Positions 38,954 to 47,710 of a DNA stretch of 64,000 nt are shown here, one piece after another. Each line of letters starts with the position of its first letter. The first letter of the stretch is position 1. A program made the position numbers and the translations under genes. The DNA comes from an uncultured Pelagibacteraceae bacterium (lineage in GTDB: Bacteria; Pseudomonadota; Alphaproteobacteria; Pelagibacterales; AG-422-B15). The notes beneath the pieces are model-generated. The model was not told the DNA's origin. It made no database searches and saw only the letters and a list, made by a program, of their open reading frames with translations. The stretch lies in assembly GCA_902578305.1 (NCBI GenBank), contig CACHCK010000001.1, positions 1 through 64,000 of the forward strand. Reading direction: 5' to 3'.

Positions 38954-40260
38954 TTGATTTAATTATAAGAAACGGAAAGATTGTAACTCATAACAATGAA
39001 AGATTAGCTGATATTGCCATTAAAAATGGAAAAATATTTAAAATTGGCAAACTATCTAATCTGAAATCAAAAAAAACTATTGATGCTAAAGGTTTACATG
39101 TTCTGCCAGGTGCTTTTGATACACAAGTTCACTTTAGAGAGCCGGGCAATACTAAAAAAGAAAACCTCAAAACGGGTAGCTTAGCTGCTGTTGCAGGAGG
39201 GATAACTTCAGTTTTTGATATGCCTAATAACAAACCTAGCATCACAACAAAAAAGCTTTTTATGAAGAAATTGCAGACTGCAAAAAAGAGAATGCATTGC
39301 AATTACGCTTTTTATTTTGGAGCTGAGAAAGATAACATTAAAGAAATTAAGAAAGTTGAGAAAGTAAAGGGTTGTTGTGGTGTAAAGGTTTTTGTTGGCT
39401 CCTCAACAGGTACATTACTTGTCTCAAACCATAATGATATTGAAAAAATTATGAGATCAACAAATAAAATGATCTCATTCCATTCTGAAAATGAAGATAT
39501 GCTAATCACAAGAAAAAAATACGCTAAAAAAGGAAATCCGTTAAGTCATCAATTATGGCGAAATGTAGACACAGCCTTAAGTTCTACAAGAAAGCTGATC
39601 AGATCAGCTAATAGAAGTAAAAAAAAAATACATGTTCTTCATATAACTACTGCAGAAGAAATAAAATTGCTTCTTAGAAACAGAAAATATGTCTCATTTG
39701 AAGTGACACCTCAGCACCTAATATTGGCATCACCGGATTGTTATAAAAAACTGGGCACTTACGTTCAAATGAATCCACCTATTAGGGGAGCTAGACACAG
39801 AAATGTTCTAAGAAAAACTTTGCAAAAAGGCAAAATCGATATTATTGGATCAGATCACGCTCCTCATTTAAAATCTGAAAAAAATAAAATTTATCCAAAT
39901 AGTCCATCAGGAATGCCGGGAGTTCAAACTCTAATTCCTATTCTTTTAAATGAGGTTACAAAAAAGACAATTTCACTCAATGAAGTAGTAAAGCTAACAA
40001 GCTTTAATCCTAAAAAAATATTTAAGATTAAAAATAAGGGGCTAATTAAAGTTGGTTATGATGCCGATTTAACAATAGTTGATATGAATAAAACTAAAAA
40101 AGTTTTGAATAAAGATATGAAATCAAAGTGTAGATGGACACCTTTCAATGGCATGAAACTCAAAGGTTGGCCTGTTGGAACAATAATAAATGGTAAAGCA
40201 GCATTTTGGAAAAATAAAATCAATAAATCAGTATTTGGTAATCCAATAAGTTTTAATTAG
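38950..40260 (+). CDS. Dihydroorotase-like amidohydrolase
   Basis: Probably interconverts carbamoyl-aspartate and dihydroorotate in pyrimidine synthesis. 436 aa. The metal-site motif reads DTQVHFREPGN, where the usual first His (DxHxH) is Gln. The carbamylated Lys is likely in GVKVFVGSSTG (about 150), with later ligands in SFHSEN, LHITTAEE and the catalytic Asp in IGSDHAPHL (about 305). I recall the DTQVH form in other alphaproteobacterial dihydroorotases, so it may be catalytic. A non-catalytic or different amidohydrolase is possible. Confidence 0.8.
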   Translation: MIDLIIRNGKIVTHNNERLADIAIKNGKIFKIGKLSNLKSKKTIDAKGLHVLPGAFDTQVHFREPGNTKKENLKTGSLAAVAGGITSVFDMPNNKPSITTKKLFMKKLQTAKKRMHCNYAFYFGAEKDNIKEIKKVEKVKGCCGVKVFVGSSTGTLLVSNHNDIEKIMRSTNKMISFHSENEDMLITRKKYAKKGNPLSHQLWRNVDTALSSTRKLIRSANRSKKKIHVLHITTAEEIKLLLRNRKYVSFEVTPQHLILASPDCYKKLGTYVQMNPPIRGARHRNVLRKTLQKGKIDIIGSDHAPHLKSEKNKIYPNSPSGMPGVQTLIPILLNEVTKKTISLNEVVKLTSFNPKKIFKIKNKGLIKVGYDADLTIVDMNKTKKVLNKDMKSKCRWTPFNGMKLKGWPVGTIINGKAAFWKNKINKSVFGNPISFN

Positions 40261-41030
40261 CTGCGAGCAATAAAAGAAGAATTTTTAAAATTACGCTTAC
40301 CATAACGCAAAATTTTGCGATCTAATGTTCTTATTCTGCCACCCGCAAATCTTAATATAGCATCACCAGCGGCTGTATCCCATTCCATTGTAGTTCCAAA
40401 CCGAGGGTATATATTTGCAAAGCCATGTGCGATGTAACACAACTTTATTGAACTTCCTGAACGGAGTATTTTATTAGAATTGAATCTCTTAAAGATCATT
40501 TTTTTTGCTTTTTCCACTTCACTCTTAGCAAGTGAATGAGATCTACTTAAAATGACTATATTTTTATTTCTTTTTTTAACTTTAATTTTTTTTATATTAT
40601 TAATTTGTCCCTTTTTATTTATTTTTGAAAAATAAGATTTTTTATCTTTTGTGAAATAAAGCTTATTCTTAGTAGGCATATAAATAATACCAAAAACTGG
40701 TTTTTTATTTTCAATCAGGCCGATATTTACAGTAAATTCGCCATTACCTTTTAAAAATTCTTTTGTGCCATCTAATGGGTCTACTAACCAAAATCTTTGA
40801 GCGGCTTTACCTTTTTTAATTTGCTCTTCAGAAACTATTGAAATATCAGGAAAATGTCTTTTTAAGCCCTTACAAATTATATCATTCGCCCTTATATCTG
40901 CATTTGTAACAGGCGTATTATCGGACTTGTATCTTTTGATTACCTTTTTTTTGTAGATTTTGGTGATTTCAACACCAGCAAGATGAACAATTCTAATTAA
41001 TTCATCTAGTTTTTCGGGTGTTATGTTCAT
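40257..41030 (-). CDS. cysQ: CysQ-like 3'(2'),5'-bisphosphate nucleotidase (inositol monophosphatase fold)
   Basis: Removes phosphate from 3'-phosphoadenosine 5'-phosphate. 257 aa. Motifs: VSEEQ near 70, the metal site WLVDPLDGTKEFLKGNGEFTVNIGLI near 82-107, and EWDTAAGDAILRFAGG near 220. The KEFLKGNGEFTVN stretch is typical of CysQ rather than SuhB. It converges on the dihydroorotase-like gene with a 4-bp overlap. Confidence 0.85.
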   Translation of the reverse strand: MNITPEKLDELIRIVHLAGVEITKIYKKKVIKRYKSDNTPVTNADIRANDIICKGLKRHFPDISIVSEEQIKKGKAAQRFWLVDPLDGTKEFLKGNGEFTVNIGLIENKKPVFGIIYMPTKNKLYFTKDKKSYFSKINKKGQINNIKKIKVKKRNKNIVILSRSHSLAKSEVEKAKKMIFKRFNSNKILRSGSSIKLCYIAHGFANIYPRFGTTMEWDTAAGDAILRFAGGRIRTLDRKILRYGKRNFKNSSFIARS

Positions 41031-41104
41031 ATCAGGAGTAAAGCTTGTAAAATAGACAATAAGACAAATATATTATACATACCAGAGCAAAATAATTAAA
41101 TCGT

Positions 41105-42199
41105 ATGGAATACAATGTGAATAGCATAAAGGGAAATAATCCTATTGTAGTAGCTATGTCAGGTGGCGTTGACTCTTCAGTGGCTGCCGCACTTATGAAT
41201 AAGGGTTATGAGGATGTGATAGGTGTCACTCTAAGACTATATGATGAAAAAAAAGTAGCAAACTCTAAAACTTGTTGTTCAGGTGCAGATATAATGGATG
41301 CAAAAAAAATTGCTAACACCATAACTATTCCACATTACGTTTTTGACTATGAGGAAATTTTTAGAAAAAATGTTATTGAACCTTTTATTGACGAATATAA
41401 ATCAGGAAGAACCCCCATACCTTGTATAAATTGTAATGAAAAAGTAAAGTTTCTTGATCTACTGTCTTTTGCAAAAGAAATTAATGCAAAATCATTAGTG
41501 ACAGGTCACTATATAAAGAAAGTAAAGATTGATAATGAGTGGCGGCTGTATGTTCCCCAAGACAAAGATCGGGATCAGTCCTATTTTCTTTTTACAATGA
41601 AAAAAGACGATCTGGATCTCATTGAATTTCCTCTGGGCGATTACAAAAAAGATGAGATCAGGGATTTAGCTTTGAAACTAAACCTACACGTGTTTGATAA
41701 AAGTGATAGCCAGGATATTTGTTTTATACCTGATGGAGATTATAAAAAGTTTATAAATAAGAATATTGAGAGCCATGAAGGAGAAGTTGTAGATGTAGAC
41801 GGAAATGTGCTTAATAAACATAAGGGCATTCAAAATTTCACAATAGGACAAAGAAGAGGTTTGGGAGTTTCACAGGATGAGCCACTTTATGTAAAAAAAA
41901 TTGATAAAAATAAAAACAGAGTCATTGTAGCAAATAAGAATAATATTAGTTCTTCAACTATATATGTTGAAAATGTAAACTTAATTACAAAAAATTTACC
42001 TAAGGATCTATATGTAAGAGTTAGATCAACTGGAAAATTATTAGATGCAAAAATAGAAATCAAAAAGAATAATGGAGCAAAAATTTCTCTTACAACTCCT
42101 GAAACAGCTGTATCACCAGGTCAGGCCTGCGTTTTTTATTGTAAAGATGAAATAGGTACACGACTTTTAGGGGGCGGCTGGATCCATTCGACAAATTAG
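41105..42199 (+). CDS. mnmA: tRNA-specific 2-thiouridylase
   Basis: Thiolates U34 of Lys, Glu and Gln tRNAs. 364 aa. PP-loop VVAMSGGVDSSVAAALMNKGY at residues 15-35. The catalytic Cys pair is in PIPCINCNEKVKF (about 104) and SQDICFIPDG (about 205). Also TGHYIKK and GQRRGLGV. An RNA-modification gene directly upstream of tRNA-Met. Confidence 0.95.
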   Translation: MEYNVNSIKGNNPIVVAMSGGVDSSVAAALMNKGYEDVIGVTLRLYDEKKVANSKTCCSGADIMDAKKIANTITIPHYVFDYEEIFRKNVIEPFIDEYKSGRTPIPCINCNEKVKFLDLLSFAKEINAKSLVTGHYIKKVKIDNEWRLYVPQDKDRDQSYFLFTMKKDDLDLIEFPLGDYKKDEIRDLALKLNLHVFDKSDSQDICFIPDGDYKKFINKNIESHEGEVVDVDGNVLNKHKGIQNFTIGQRRGLGVSQDEPLYVKKIDKNKNRVIVANKNNISSSTIYVENVNLITKNLPKDLYVRVRSTGKLLDAKIEIKKNNGAKISLTTPETAVSPGQACVFYCKDEIGTRLLGGGWIHSTN

Positions 42200-42226
42200 T
42201 AATATTGTATATTATGGCTCATCTTT

Positions 42227-42303
42227 GGCGGGGTAGCTCAGTTGGTTAGAGCGGAGGAATCATAATCCTTAGGTCGGGGGTTCAAATCCCTCTCCCGCTA
42301 CCA
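42227..42303 (+). tRNA. tRNA-Met (anticodon CAT, elongator type)
   Basis: 77 nt with CCA. Acceptor GGCGGGG pairs with TCCCGCT with G-U pairs at both ends. Anticodon stem GAGGA/TCCTT, loop ATCATAA, anticodon CAT. The overall sequence matches the alphaproteobacterial elongator Met tRNA as I recall it; tRNA-Ile2 (lysidine) is less likely. It is the attachment site of the mini-island that follows. Confidence 0.93.
42262..42303 (+). repeat. 42-bp direct repeat, copy 1 (attL-like, inside tRNA-Met)
   Basis: The sequence from the anticodon loop (ATAATCC) to the CCA end of tRNA-Met recurs exactly at 43707-43748. The crossover would lie at or 3' of the anticodon loop, a usual target of tyrosine integrases. 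Confidence 0.9.
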
Positions 42304-42536
42304 AATTTCGGTAGGTTTTCCAGTCCAAACTCTCTTTTGTAAGATTTTCGCCATAACTAATGTTTGCAAGTTGGGACAGTTTTGTGACAACTGGTGCAGT
42401 TGGTGCTAACCAAAACCAACAAAAACAAGCAGTTGCAAAAAGATTGAACAATCAACTACGGATTTGATTTATGTAATTGAATTGATTGGATAAATTGATT
42501 CTACAATGTTATAAATCAACACGAACTCTAGACTAG

Positions 42537-42620
42537 CCCCTAATTGATATAGGCACACCTGAGGACTACTATAGAGCAATTGAAATAGAAAGAGATTATG
42601 CAAATAAAAAAAAAAAAAGA
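42537..42620 (+). pseudogene. 3' relic of a sugar-phosphate nucleotidyltransferase
   Basis: Directly after an in-frame stop the frame reads PLIDIGTPEDYYRAIEIERD. IDIGTPEDY-RA is the typical C-terminal motif of NTP-transferase family sugar nucleotidyltransferases (HddC/RmlA-like). No start or body of the gene precedes it. The frame then runs through a 13-A tract into the epimerase gene, so its original end is unclear. Confidence 0.5.
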
Positions 42621-43464
42621 AAATCTAAAAGTTTTAGTCACTGGTACAAGAGGATCACTTGGAAAAAGCTTATTTCGCTCTTTAAAACAAAATAATATTA
42701 AAGTTTATGAGGCTGATATAGTAGATCGCAGCAACACAATTAATCTTTTGAAAGATTATGATCTAGATGAATTTAATATTATTTACCATTTAGGAGCAAG
42801 CAGTAAAAGAAGTGATAATATTATTGATATTGTAAATAAAAATTTATATGCCACAGAAAAATTATTCAATAAGGCGAGCAAAATTAAGCAGATAAAAGTT
42901 ATATTTGCTTCTGCAAATTCTGTAGTAAGCTCTAGGCATCATAAGCAAATAGATATGAACACTCCTTTCAGTGCAAAAGAATTCTATAGTAGCTCTAAAC
43001 TTATGGGTGAGGGTTTACTAATAAATTATCTTGGAAGAGATAGAAGTTCGATCATAAGATTGCCTGCGATTTACGGGATAATCAATAACAAAGAAGGACT
43101 GATTCATAGATTAATTGAGTTATCAAAAAAAAATAAAGATATAGTTATAGATTATCCAAATTGCCTTTTCAATAATGCAATTACTTTATCTTGCGTTGTA
43201 GATTTTTTTACAAAGATTTTAAATAACATTAATCAAATCAATGGAAAAGATTTTCTAATTGCAGCTGACAGTGAAATAAGCTTAATGTCGATGGCAGAGA
43301 GAATAATTAAAAGAATGAATTCTAAATCAAATATAATAACTAAAAGTAATATTCAGTCAAAAAATATGAATTACATAATTGATACATCGGCTGCAAAAGA
43401 ATTTGGATTTAAACCCGAAAAGATGATAGATATAGTTGATATGGTTTGTGCAAACTATGAATAA
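42598..43464 (+). CDS. NAD-dependent sugar epimerase/dehydratase (extended SDR)
   Basis: 288 aa. The Rossmann motif is VLVTGTRGSLGKSLFRSL; the NAD-binding IIYHLGASSKRSDN follows. The catalytic region has SSVVS-type Ser and a YSSSKLMGEGLL Tyr-x-x-x-Lys motif near residue 130. The start ATG is followed by a run of 13 A. Probably acts on a nucleotide sugar for surface polysaccharide; the substrate is unknown. It is the only intact gene in the mini-island. At 43465-43706 downstream I see no gene, only one spaced motif pair. Confidence 0.8.
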   Translation: MQIKKKKENLKVLVTGTRGSLGKSLFRSLKQNNIKVYEADIVDRSNTINLLKDYDLDEFNIIYHLGASSKRSDNIIDIVNKNLYATEKLFNKASKIKQIKVIFASANSVVSSRHHKQIDMNTPFSAKEFYSSSKLMGEGLLINYLGRDRSSIIRLPAIYGIINNKEGLIHRLIELSKKNKDIVIDYPNCLFNNAITLSCVVDFFTKILNNINQINGKDFLIAADSEISLMSMAERIIKRMNSKSNIITKSNIQSKNMNYIIDTSAAKEFGFKPEKMIDIVDMVCANYE

Positions 43465-43706
43465 AATTACTTCAAAAAAGTTAGCATATTTTGGAGGTAG
43501 GCTACGCATATATCTAACAGTTCTGATTCTACTGATACACCTGTGACACTTTTGGGACACTTTGTATTCGAGGTCATTAGACTCCATTCGATTCTACAGA
43601 TCAATATAAAACTTTTGTAAAATTGTAGATTTGCAAGAACTTGCAGTTCGGATTCAATTAGTTCAAAGAGTTAAATGTTTTGCAAGAAACGACTCTTTTT
43701 ATTATA

Positions 43707-43748
43707 ATAATCCTTAGGTCGGGGGTTCAAATCCCTCTCCCGCTACCA
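43707..43748 (+). repeat. 42-bp direct repeat, copy 2 (attR-like tRNA-Met 3' fragment)
   Basis: Identical over 42 bp to the 3' part of tRNA-Met at 42262-42303. It lacks the acceptor 5' strand and the D arm, so it cannot be a functional tRNA. The match stops exactly after CCA, and the flanks differ (AAATTT against TTACAT). Confidence 0.92.
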
Positions 43749-43763
43749 TTACATAGTATCTAT

Positions 43764-44879
43764 TTAATTAGCAGCCAATAAATATTCTTCTACTTTATTT
43801 ACCCACGAGTAATTCTCTGTGGCTCTTTTTTTACCATTATTTCCTAACTGAATTCTCAATTGTTTATTTTCTAACAAGAACAAAATCTTCTCAGTAATCA
43901 TTTTTTGGTTACCAGCATCACACACTATGCCAGTTTCATTATTTAAAATTGCGTCTGCTATTCCGCCACTATTACTTCCTATAGATGCTACGCCATGAAA
44001 AGAAGCATCGATATAAGCCATTCCAAAACCCTCTACAGACTCACCAACTTCCGTTGGAGTCATTACAAATAGATCTGAGTTCTTTAAGATCAATGATTTT
44101 TCTGGTTCAGTTATCCAGCCTAAAAATCTCACATTATCCTCTAGTTTCAACTTGCTGGTGAATTTTTTAATTTCTTCTAAATAAGGCCCCTTCCCGGCAA
44201 TTAAGTATAAAATATTCGGAAATTTTTTTTTGATTTTGCATAGTGCATTTAGAACATATGTATGTCCTTTTCGTTTTTCAACTCTTGCAAGTGTAGTTAT
44301 CACCGGTGAACTACCACCTATAATATTGCTTACATTTTTTCTATCTTCTTCAGAAATAAAATCATTATAGACGTCAATACCAGGATGAATAATTTGAATG
44401 TCTTTAGTCTTTATATTCAGTGACGCTTGCATCAAATCTTTTGTATAAGATGAGTTCGCTATTATTTTATAAACCCCTTTATAAGAATTTCTAATTCTAT
44501 TTTTTTTAAACCTCAGCAAATCAAGCATCATTGTCCAATACTGCTTAGGTATTTCCGTTCCATGGGCAAGAACCAAAATTTTTTTTTGATTTTTATTAAC
44601 ATATTCAACACTTTTCCAAGAGTCTGCGTAGATTGCAGACACTGAATTGTTTTTGCACATTTCTTCAAGATAATTTGCCTTTCTAAGTCGACGTATGGGT
44701 TTCCAGCCAGAAAATCTTTTTATTTTATAATCTTGATTACGATCATCATCACTTTCTATTCCATCAGCCAACACAAATACTTCTATTCCTTTTTTAGCCA
44801 TGGCTTCAGCCATTCCAGTCATTAATGACTCGATACCGCCAATTTTTGGATAAAAACACTGAGTAGTGATGATAATCAC
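43764..44879 (-). CDS. Glycosyltransferase family 4 (GT-B)
   Basis: 371 aa. N-terminal TQCFYPKIGGIESLMTGMAEAM, central LARVEKRKGHTYVLNAL and LIAGKGPYLEEIK, and the donor-site EGFGMAYIDASFHGVASIGSNSGGIADAI with the EX7E pattern. Transfers a sugar to a lipid or LPS acceptor; the specificity is not visible. Its stop lies 15 bp from the attR-like repeat, so it marks the island's right border. Confidence 0.88.
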   Translation of the reverse strand: MIIITTQCFYPKIGGIESLMTGMAEAMAKKGIEVFVLADGIESDDDRNQDYKIKRFSGWKPIRRLRKANYLEEMCKNNSVSAIYADSWKSVEYVNKNQKKILVLAHGTEIPKQYWTMMLDLLRFKKNRIRNSYKGVYKIIANSSYTKDLMQASLNIKTKDIQIIHPGIDVYNDFISEEDRKNVSNIIGGSSPVITTLARVEKRKGHTYVLNALCKIKKKFPNILYLIAGKGPYLEEIKKFTSKLKLEDNVRFLGWITEPEKSLILKNSDLFVMTPTEVGESVEGFGMAYIDASFHGVASIGSNSGGIADAILNNETGIVCDAGNQKMITEKILFLLENKQLRIQLGNNGKKRATENYSWVNKVEEYLLAAN

Positions 44880-44889
44880 TGAAATTACT

Positions 44890-45450
44890 TTATTGTTTCC
44901 ATTTTATTGAACATCCTATACTAGGAATCTGATCTAATGGTCCTGAACCTGTTTCTGAAATCTGTATCATTGCTTCTAAAAGCTCTTTTTTTGCATCAGG
45001 GATAATCTCCATTTTTGATTCCTCAAGTCGACCTCGATACTGAAGTTCATCATTTGCATTAAAGCCAAAAAAATCAGGAGTGCATACAGCATTATAATTT
45101 TTACCTACATTTTGAGTTTCATCATAAACGTATGGAAATACAAAATTATTTCTCTCAGAAAATAACTTCATATTATCAAAAGAATCCTCAGCTCCATACT
45201 TTGGGTCATTAACATCATTAGACATTATTGCTATTACACCTATACCCTTTTCTTTCAGTAAAGTAATATCCTCTACAATTCTATGAATGACCGACTTCAC
45301 ATATGGGCAATGATTGCAAATGAACATAACTAGTGTTCCTTTTGGGCCTTTGATATTTTGATATGAGTAGTATTTGTTATCAACACCAATGAGATTAAAC
45401 TCTGGAGCTTTCCATCCAAAATCACAGATTGGTGTCTCTAATGCAACCAT
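44890..45450 (-). CDS. Thioredoxin-fold redoxin (AhpC/TSA-like)
   Basis: 186 aa. The redox site is MFICNHCPYVKSV with a CNHC pair after the first strand, then GIGVIAIMSNDV and a cis-Pro region VCTPDFFGF. No signal peptide, so cytoplasmic. It belongs to the thioredoxin-family proteins with CxxC followed by PYV; the role is unknown. 10 bp upstream of the GT4 gene on the same strand. Confidence 0.8.
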   Translation of the reverse strand: MVALETPICDFGWKAPEFNLIGVDNKYYSYQNIKGPKGTLVMFICNHCPYVKSVIHRIVEDITLLKEKGIGVIAIMSNDVNDPKYGAEDSFDNMKLFSERNNFVFPYVYDETQNVGKNYNAVCTPDFFGFNANDELQYRGRLEESKMEIIPDAKKELLEAMIQISETGSGPLDQIPSIGCSIKWKQ

Positions 45451-45519
45451 AATTTTCTTTATATTACTCTAATAACTAGATATCATTACTATATTTCTTA
45501 CTCAACTAAATAACAAGAT

Positions 45520-46050
45520 ATGATCTATTCGCTTGGAGATAAAAAAATAAATAGTGATAATGCCGATTTTTGGGTCGCACCAAGCGCCTCTGTTATTGGA
45601 GACATCACGCTGAAAAAAAATGCAAGTGTTTGGTTTGGAGCTGTTTTAAGAGGTGACAATGATCCAATAATTATTGGAGAAAATTCAAATATTCAGGATA
45701 ATTCAGTTTGTCATACGGATGATGGGATGCCATTAGTAATAGGTGATAATGTCACAGTTGGTCATAAAGTTATTTTACATAGTTGTTCTGTTGGGAATAA
45801 TTCTCTCATAGGAATGGGCTCAACAGTTTTAAATAAGGCAAAAATAGGAAATAATTGTTTGGTTGGCGCCAATACGCTAATAACTGAGGGGAAAGAATTT
45901 CCTGATAATAGTCTGATAGTAGGATCTCCGGGCAGTGTTAAAAGAGAGTTGACTGATATGGAAAAAAAGATAATTGAACTTAGTGCTTTCCACTATGTTG
46001 AAAATATGAAAAAATTTAGAGATAATTTAAAAGAAGATAATATTGAATGA
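45520..46050 (+). CDS. Gamma-carbonic anhydrase family protein (YrdA/PaaY-like)
   Basis: 176 aa left-handed beta helix of hexapeptide repeats. [25 protein letters not shown] holds the conserved Arg-Asp and the first zinc His; [15 protein letters not shown] holds the next two. Carbonic anhydrase activity is uncertain in this subgroup. First of four same-strand genes; it overlaps the GMC gene by 4 bp. Confidence 0.88.
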   Translation: MIYSLGDKKINSDNADFWVAPSASVIGDITLKKNASVWFGAVLRGDNDPIIIGENSNIQDNSVCHTDDGMPLVIGDNVTVGHKVILHSCSVGNNSLIGMGSTVLNKAKIGNNCLVGANTLITEGKEFPDNSLIVGSPGSVKRELTDMEKKIIELSAFHYVENMKKFRDNLKEDNIE

Positions 46051-47708
46051 ATACTTTCGACTACATAATTGCTGGGGCAGGATCAGCTGGCTGTGTTCTT
46101 GCAAATAGACTCTCTAAAGATCCAGATACAAAGGTCCTTTTAATCGAAGCAGGTGGAACTACATGGCATCCGTTTGTTAAAATGCCAGCAGGCGTACTTG
46201 AACTAATTTCTGGCGAAGGTGCTGGCAAATTTTATAACTATGGCTATTGGACAGAGGGTCAACCACATTTGAATAATAGAAAGCTTTTCTTCCCTCGAGG
46301 TAAAGGTTTGGGTGGCTCAAGCAATATTAATGGAATGCTCTACGTGAGAGGTCACTCACGTGATTATGATATATGGAGACAGCTTGGCAATGAAGGATGG
46401 TCTTATGAGGAAGTGTTGCCTTATTTTAAAAGAGCTGAAAATAATGAAAATGGATCATCGGAATTTCATGGAAGTGACGGAGAGTTAAGTGTTCAAAACC
46501 CAGTATTTACAAATAATCCTCTACATAGATGTTTTCTAAACGCTGGTAAAGAGGCTGGCTACAAATACATTGAAGACATTAATCAATACGATAATGAAGG
46601 TTTTGGACCATGTCCTCAAACGATTTCAAAAGGCTATAGAGCAAGCACAAGTTTTTCATTTTTAAATCCTATTAAAGATAGAAAAAATTTAACGATTGCA
46701 ACTAATTCAACAACTAACAAACTTTTATTCGAAGGCACTAAATGTGTAGGGCTTGAGTATCTAAAAGGAAAAGAAGTTATAAAGGCTTACGCTGATAGGG
46801 AAGTAATTGTATGCGGAGGTGCTATTAACTCGCCTCAAATATTACAACTTTCAGGTATCGGTAAAGGGGATTACATAAAAAAATGGGGATTAAAAGTTGT
46901 AGCTGATCTACCAGGAGTAGGTGAAAACCTACAGGATCATTTAGATGTATTATCTCACTACGAGTGTACGCAACCAGTAACTGAAGCGAAATATACAGCG
47001 GGTGGACTTGCAGTTTTTAGAATGGCCGCAATCTTAGCTCAATGGATGGTTACTAAAAAAGGGCCAGGAAATGACATTGGTTTATCAGGTGTATCATTTT
47101 TAAAAACAGATGACACGCTTGACCTTCCAGACATTCAAATGCACTTTATTGGATCACTTTTAAAAGATCATGGAAAGACAAGACCTGATTCACATGCTTT
47201 TAGTAATCACGTGTGCATGCTTAGACCTGAAAGTAGGGGCTACATTGCTCTAAAATCCCTTGATCCGACAGTACCTCCGATTATACAGCCAAATTATTTT
47301 GCAACTCAAAAAGATCGAGACACCCTTATAAAAGGTGTAAAAATGTCCAGAGAAATAATGAACCAGTCTGCTTTTGATGAATACCGAGGTAAAGAGATGT
47401 CTCCTGGTGTTCATGTTCAAACTGATGCAGAAATAGAAGAGTTTATAAGAAATGCTGCAGAAACAATTTATCATCCAGTTGGTACCTGTAAAATGGGCAG
47501 TGATGAATTTGCGGTTGTAGACGATAAATTAAGGGTTAGAGGAGTAGAAAATTTAAGAGTCATTGATGCGTCAGTAATGCCAACTCTAATTGGTGGTAAC
47601 ACTAACGCACCAACAATTATGATAGCTGATAAAATCTCTGATCATATTCTTGGCAATGAATTCCTTCCACCACAGCATGTGAGCTACAAAGACAGAAACG
47701 CTGCATAA
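46047..47708 (+). CDS. GMC-family FAD alcohol dehydrogenase
   Basis: 553 aa. FAD motif [21 protein letters not shown], then [21 protein letters not shown] and the C-terminal [10 protein letters not shown] and [16 protein letters not shown]. The HPVGTCKMG and GGNTNAPT blocks match the broad alcohol dehydrogenase branch (AlkJ-like) rather than BetA. The substrate is unknown; the coupled acylase and acyl-CoA synthetase genes suggest an alcohol from an acylated compound. Confidence 0.85.
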   Translation: MNTFDYIIAGAGSAGCVLANRLSKDPDTKVLLIEAGGTTWHPFVKMPAGVLELISGEGAGKFYNYGYWTEGQPHLNNRKLFFPRGKGLGGSSNINGMLYVRGHSRDYDIWRQLGNEGWSYEEVLPYFKRAENNENGSSEFHGSDGELSVQNPVFTNNPLHRCFLNAGKEAGYKYIEDINQYDNEGFGPCPQTISKGYRASTSFSFLNPIKDRKNLTIATNSTTNKLLFEGTKCVGLEYLKGKEVIKAYADREVIVCGGAINSPQILQLSGIGKGDYIKKWGLKVVADLPGVGENLQDHLDVLSHYECTQPVTEAKYTAGGLAVFRMAAILAQWMVTKKGPGNDIGLSGVSFLKTDDTLDLPDIQMHFIGSLLKDHGKTRPDSHAFSNHVCMLRPESRGYIALKSLDPTVPPIIQPNYFATQKDRDTLIKGVKMSREIMNQSAFDEYRGKEMSPGVHVQTDAEIEEFIRNAAETIYHPVGTCKMGSDEFAVVDDKLRVRGVENLRVIDASVMPTLIGGNTNAPTIMIADKISDHILGNEFLPPQHVSYKDRNAA

Positions 47709-47710
47709 TT

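Larger units (their letters stand above)
42304..43748. mobile_element. Mini-island (about 1.4 kb) integrated at tRNA-Met
   Basis: The region is bounded by the tRNA and an exact copy of its 3' 42 bp, the signature of site-specific integration into a tRNA gene. It contains a sugar epimerase gene, a 3' relic of a nucleotidyltransferase and about 540 bp of apparently non-coding DNA. No integrase is visible, so it is either a decayed remnant or an element mobilised in trans. At 42304-42536 I see only a 35-codon ORF (42360-42467, FASWDSFVTTG...) that I cannot assign. Confidence 0.8.

Noticed and set aside
42269-42451. 60-aa minus-strand ORF ending GEGFEPPT
   Set aside because: Its C-terminus is tRNA-Met read on the opposite strand, a common false ORF pattern; the rest has no recognisable features.
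43357-43587. 76-aa minus-strand ORF over the end of the epimerase gene
   Set aside because: Half is antisense to the epimerase; the rest shows no integrase or other recognisable motif.
43707-43748. Second tRNA-Met gene
   Set aside because: Only the 3' 42 nt are present; the acceptor 5' strand, D arm and 5' anticodon arm are absent.
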